This document shows positions 6,321 through 9,092 of a stretch of DNA of 9,092 nucleotides, in pieces. Within the stretch, counting starts at the first letter, position 1. Every line of letters starts with the position of its first letter. Below the pieces are notes generated by a model, which saw only the letters and a program-made list of their open reading frames with translations, was not told the origin of the DNA and ran no database searches. The stretch is from Polyangia bacterium (GTDB taxonomy: Bacteria; Myxococcota_A; Polyangia; Polyangiales; Polyangiaceae): assembly GCA_030430975.1 (NCBI GenBank), contig JAUIKB010000165.1, positions 1 to 9,092 of the forward strand. Reading direction: 5' to 3'. Made by a program: the position numbers and the translations under genes.

Positions 6321-6326
6321 AGACTA
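6321..6326 (-). promoter_or_regulatory. TAGTCT, probable -10 element of the crotonase gene
   Basis: On the minus strand TAGTCT, preceded by GCG, ends 6 nt before ATG 6314 inside the 36-bp gap after the channel gene. It would give the crotonase gene its own leaderless transcript. There is no Shine-Dalgarno, and the same layout occurs at 136-141 and 3539-3544. Confidence 0.35.
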
Positions 6327-6350
6327 CGCGCTGTGCGATCGCGAACTCGT

Positions 6351-7856
6351 CTAAATCGAAAAGAAGTCTTTGATGCGGTCGAGCAACACCTTGCCACGCG
6401 CGTCCGTTTCGGCCGCATTGGCGGGGCCGGGCGTGAGGTGTTGCTCCAGTTCTGCGCGGCGGCCCGCGAGAATTGCGCTAATGGATTCCGCGAGGTCGGG
6501 ACTGCTGTTCAGGACTTCGCGAAACGCGCTGTGGTCGATGACGAGCAGTTCGCAGTCGGTGAGGGCTCGTACGGTCGCGGCACGCGGCGCGCCGGTCATC
6601 AGCGACATCTCGCCGAACACCTTGCCACTTCCCAGCTGGGCCACGGTTTCGCTACCGCGCCCTGAGTCGACCGAGACCTCCATCTCGCCGCTCTTGACGA
6701 TGAACAGGTCGCGGCCGGCGTCGCCCTGCTCGATCACCAGCTCGCCGGACGAGTAAACGACCAGCTTGATACGTTGTGCGAGGATCGTAAGCAGGTCGTC
6801 GGGCAGCACCTGTAAGAAGTCGACCTGCCGCAGCATGTCGAGGACGAGGTCGGGTGCAGCGGTTTGGCTGACCTCGGCGGGTTCGCTGAAGCGCATGTCT
6901 CGGATCGGAAACGGCACGCTGATTCCAGCCCGCTGGAAGCCGTACCAAATCCGGGAGCGTACAGCCGCCTCGATGCGCTCGCGGTCCTGGAATTGATTAG
7001 TGAAGAACAGCACTCGGTACTCGATGCCGCTGTCTGCGAACTGGTGGAGGCGGACCTCGGGCGGCGGTTGGTCAAGGATGCCGACGGTGCCGCGGATCGC
7101 CTGAAGGATCGCTTGGCTCACGCGGTGAGGCGGCATCTCGTAGGGCCCCTGGACGCTGACGATCCGGCGACTGGTGTCGGTCGGTTGCGTGTAGTTACGA
7201 ATCGGTGACTTCGCCAAGATGCCGTTGGGGACGATGATCTCGACGGCGTCGTTGGTGAGGATCTTGGCGGCGCGCCAGTTGAGTTCGACGACCCGCCCGA
7301 CGAGGTTCTGGTCGGCGTCGAACTGAACCCAATCGCCGACCTCAAACGGTCGTTCGGCCTGAAGCGCTAGACCAGCGAACAGATTCCCGAGCGTCTCTTG
7401 AAGTGACAGACCGATCACCGCGGTCAACAGCGCGGACGTGGTGAGGAGCGAGCCCGGATCGAAGCCCATCCCTCTGAGCGCGATCAGAACGATCGCCGCG
7501 TAAACGAGCACCTGGATGATGTCGCGGAAGATCTTCGACAGGGGCCGGGCGAGACGCTTGCCGAGGAGCCAGTCGACGGCGAATAGAAAGCCGGCTCGCC
7601 CGATGCACACGAGCAGGACGACCGAGGCGACCGTGGCGAGCAGGGCGTGCGATCGCGCGCCCGTCGGAAGCAGCGCGCGTCCAGCGACCAACAGTAGATG
7701 CAGCGCCAGCGCCGCAACCGGTAACCGCAGTTTGCTGCGATCCGCGCGCGGCAGCAGCACCCGGAGCGCGATGATCAGCCCCACCGCCAGGGCGACGCCG
7801 ATGCCGCCGAACGAGGTCAGTTCGGTGTGCTTGAACATTAGCTGCCAGGGTTGCAT
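6351..7856 (-). CDS. MscS-family channel with C-terminal cyclic-nucleotide-binding domain
   Basis: A 501-residue membrane protein. The ATG at 7856 was preferred over a frame extension to 7949 because it shares its A with the upstream TGA (TGATG), a coupled start. About five hydrophobic segments are seen: 15-35, 46-63, 69-98, 113-129, and the pore-lining 136-165 (TSALLTAVIGLSLQETLGNL). The MscS beta domain follows (LALQAERPFEVGDWVQF, VGRVVELNWRAAKI, IIVPNGILAKSPIRNY), then an alpha-beta part to about 325. Residues 345-465 are a cNMP-binding domain. Its phosphate-binding cassette FGEMSLMTGAPRAATV keeps Glu416 and Arg425, so it should still bind cAMP or cGMP. Such MscS-cNMP fusions are known as bCNG-type channels, thought to be ligand-controlled and often poor mechanosensors. 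The tail LLDRIKDFF is amphipathic. It is co-transcribed with the protein upstream and probably the aldehyde dehydrogenase. Confidence 0.92.
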   Translation of the reverse strand: MQPWQLMFKHTELTSFGGIGVALAVGLIIALRVLLPRADRSKLRLPVAALALHLLLVAGRALLPTGARSHALLATVASVVLLVCIGRAGFLFAVDWLLGKRLARPLSKIFRDIIQVLVYAAIVLIALRGMGFDPGSLLTTSALLTAVIGLSLQETLGNLFAGLALQAERPFEVGDWVQFDADQNLVGRVVELNWRAAKILTNDAVEIIVPNGILAKSPIRNYTQPTDTSRRIVSVQGPYEMPPHRVSQAILQAIRGTVGILDQPPPEVRLHQFADSGIEYRVLFFTNQFQDRERIEAAVRSRIWYGFQRAGISVPFPIRDMRFSEPAEVSQTAAPDLVLDMLRQVDFLQVLPDDLLTILAQRIKLVVYSSGELVIEQGDAGRDLFIVKSGEMEVSVDSGRGSETVAQLGSGKVFGEMSLMTGAPRAATVRALTDCELLVIDHSAFREVLNSSPDLAESISAILAGRRAELEQHLTPGPANAAETDARGKVLLDRIKDFFSI

Positions 7857-8566
7857 CAGCTTTGCGGCGCGGCCACGCCCGGCGCGGCGCCAGGTGACGG
7901 TAGCCTCGCGACGGACTTGTCTAACTCGATAGCGACGTCGCCGTGCCACGGTACGTGCACGGACACCTGGTTTGCGGATGGGAACTTCAACCGCTGTGGC
8001 ATGTACTCGTCCACCAGGTCGTCATCTGGCAACCAGCCCTCGGGCAGATGCACGACCAGATCGATGATGTGCGGGTCGTCATCGCTCAGCTGATGGACGT
8101 ACAGCCGCGCCCAGGTGACGTCGCCTCCGGCGGCGGGGGTGTTCCAGTCGGCCTCCTCGGCGTCTGGATCGACCCACCAAAGCGACTCTTCCTGGAGCGC
8201 TATCGCGATCGCGTGCTCGTCTGGAGCGAACACCGGCGGCGTGAGATCCGACGTACCGTACTCGTAGGGGAATGAGACGATGTGGCGAGGCGCCTCCGAT
8301 TCGTCCGACAGTTCGAACACCTCGTAGCCGACTTCGCATTGCCCTGAGTAGATCAGCAAGGCGACGAACTTCTGGCTGGGCGAAATCGACATCTCGGCGC
8401 CGCCAAAGCCAGCGTTCGGCACCGGCAGTTCGTACTCCCAGCGCAGCGCATCGCCGGGTTCGTCGCTGTTAGCCAGCTCGCCGGCAACGTACTGCAAGAC
8501 GAGCGTCGTCGATTTGCGGAGGAACCGCACCGCGCCCTCGGCATATGGGAGCTGCGCGCTCGGCAT
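7856..8566 (-). CDS. Cytoplasmic protein of unknown function, beta-propeller-like segments
   Basis: A 236-residue acidic protein with no signal peptide or membrane helix. I do not recognise the family. Two stretches look like beta-propeller blades: EMSISPSQKFVALLIYSG (about 58-75) with the strand EVFELSD after it, and PVFAPDEHAIAIALQEES with LWWVDP after it (111-134). This resembles the 'S-P-x-x-x-x-x-A' turn of WD40 or YncE-like repeats, but the protein is too short for a full propeller. The C-terminal 20 residues are a Pro/Ala tail. The start ATG 8566 has GGAAG 7 nt upstream, inside the end of the dehydrogenase gene, and the gap to that gene's stop is 3 nt. The stop overlaps the channel gene start by one base. 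The tight packing suggests a shared process with the channel or the dehydrogenase. Confidence 0.8.
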   Translation of the reverse strand: MPSAQLPYAEGAVRFLRKSTTLVLQYVAGELANSDEPGDALRWEYELPVPNAGFGGAEMSISPSQKFVALLIYSGQCEVGYEVFELSDESEAPRHIVSFPYEYGTSDLTPPVFAPDEHAIAIALQEESLWWVDPDAEEADWNTPAAGGDVTWARLYVHQLSDDDPHIIDLVVHLPEGWLPDDDLVDEYMPQRLKFPSANQVSVHVPWHGDVAIELDKSVARLPSPGAAPGVAAPQS

Positions 8567-8569
8567 CGA

Positions 8570-9092
8570 TCAGCTTCCGACCAGACTGCGAACGGCCTTG
8601 ACCCGCTTGCCTAACAAGCCCGCCAGTCGAAAGAGGGCTCCGAACGATCCCTGGCCGCGCTCGACCAAGGCTTGGCTCATCGATTCCAGATCGTCATTGG
8701 CCGGGAACCAGAACGGGTCGGGTTGGGCGCCGCGATCGGTGAGCAGCGTGCGGCGGCGGACGTAAGTCCCGTAGGCGTGCCGGCTCTGAGCGATCCCCGG
8801 GCCGGTTTCCTTGGTTCCGGTCCACGGCGTTTCCGGCAGGATACCCGTGAACGAGTGATTGTTGACGAGCGCCACGCCCACCTCGAGCTGTCGGGCCAGC
8901 CGCTCACCGCGAGCGATATCCGATGTCCATACCGACCCGTTGAGTCCGTACTTACAATCGTTGGCGCGGCGGACCGCCTCGTCGGCGTCTTTGACGCGGG
9001 CAACGGCGAGCACGGGTCCAAAGGTCTCTTCTGTCATGACCAACATGTCGTCATTGCATTCCGCGAGCACCGTCGGATGGTAGCCGTATCCG
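8570..9092 (-). CDS. Aldehyde dehydrogenase, C-terminal part (5' end outside window)
   Basis: The frame is open to the right edge; 173 residues are visible, beginning GYGYHPTVLAE. Aldehyde dehydrogenase marks are MTEETFGPV (20-27), the conserved Glu-x-Phe that holds the nicotinamide ribose, then DADEAVRRANDCKYGLNGSVWTSD and the dimer-interface strand ALVNNHS with ETPWTGTKETGPG in place of the usual PFGG-x-K-xSG. The catalytic cysteine and the NAD-binding half lie outside. The end is longer than in standard enzymes: after RRRTLLTDR a segment with PDPFWFP and about 40 further residues with a basic end (LGKRVKAVRS) are seen. Aldehyde substrate cannot be told from this part. It is the first visible gene of a tight minus-strand operon with the 236-residue protein and the MscS-type channel. 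Confidence 0.92.
   Translation of the reverse strand, partial: GYGYHPTVLAECNDDMLVMTEETFGPVLAVARVKDADEAVRRANDCKYGLNGSVWTSDIARGERLARQLEVGVALVNNHSFTGILPETPWTGTKETGPGIAQSRHAYGTYVRRRTLLTDRGAQPDPFWFPANDDLESMSQALVERGQGSFGALFRLAGLLGKRVKAVRSLVGS
8574..8578 (-). promoter_or_regulatory. Ribosome binding site GGAAG for the 236-residue protein
   Basis: On the minus strand GGAAG ends 7 nt before ATG 8566 and lies within the last codons of the dehydrogenase gene. It supports this start and an operon with direct reinitiation across a 3-nt gap. Confidence 0.5.

Noticed and set aside
884..6356. 12-mer ACTCGTCTAAAT at 884-895 and 6345-6356
   Set aside because: A few exact 12-mer pairs are expected by chance in 9 kb, and the flanks do not match.
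7857..7949. Longer start for the MscS-type channel (31 extra residues)
   Set aside because: The extra part is Arg-rich and overlaps the upstream gene. The ATG that shares a base with the upstream TGA gives a normal channel N-terminus.

Overview
The window is GC-rich (roughly two-thirds G+C by eye) and fully bacterial in layout. Dense lipoprotein genes with long Gly/Ser/Ala linkers after the lipobox, a eukaryote-like CAP protein, a CE2-type esterase and an MscS channel fused to a cyclic-nucleotide domain together suggest a Myxococcota (Polyangia-like) or related former-deltaproteobacterial genome. That placement is inference from style, not from a marker gene. No tRNA, rRNA, CRISPR array, transposase or integrase was seen.

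Left part (1-1418, minus strand): the first 43 residues of a lipoprotein run off the left edge. Next comes a complete 357-residue secreted lipoprotein of unknown function. It carries a His/Asp/Glu-rich conserved core that looks like a metal-dependent hydrolase, and a hairpin lies just after its stop.

Centre (1474-5461, plus strand): a divergent 55-bp promoter region with a 10-bp palindrome leads into four genes. These are a two-helix YcxB-like membrane protein, a 493-residue lipoprotein with an internal repeat and an AgmX/PglI-like C-terminus, a CAP/PR-1-like lipoprotein, and a CE2-family SGNH carbohydrate esterase lipoprotein. The last two overlap by one base and share the same design (lipobox, glycine-rich tether, catalytic or binding head), so they probably form a co-translated cell-surface pair.

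Right part (9092-5466, minus strand): the C-terminal part of an aldehyde dehydrogenase, an unrecognised cytoplasmic protein, an MscS-type channel with a C-terminal cNMP-binding domain, and a crotonase-family enzyme. The first three are packed as an operon (3-nt gap, then a 1-nt overlap). The crotonase follows after 36 bp and may have its own promoter. Its stop lies 4 bp from that of the converging esterase gene.

The observations most worth a second look are: start codons of four genes sitting 6-12 nt behind a TANNNT -10-like hexamer with no Shine-Dalgarno, which suggests leaderless or near-leaderless transcripts; the CAP-CE2 surface pair; the uncharacterised His/Asp/Glu lipoprotein; the duplicated module in the 493-residue lipoprotein; the crotonase lacking both hydratase glutamates; and an excess of GCGATCGC octamers.
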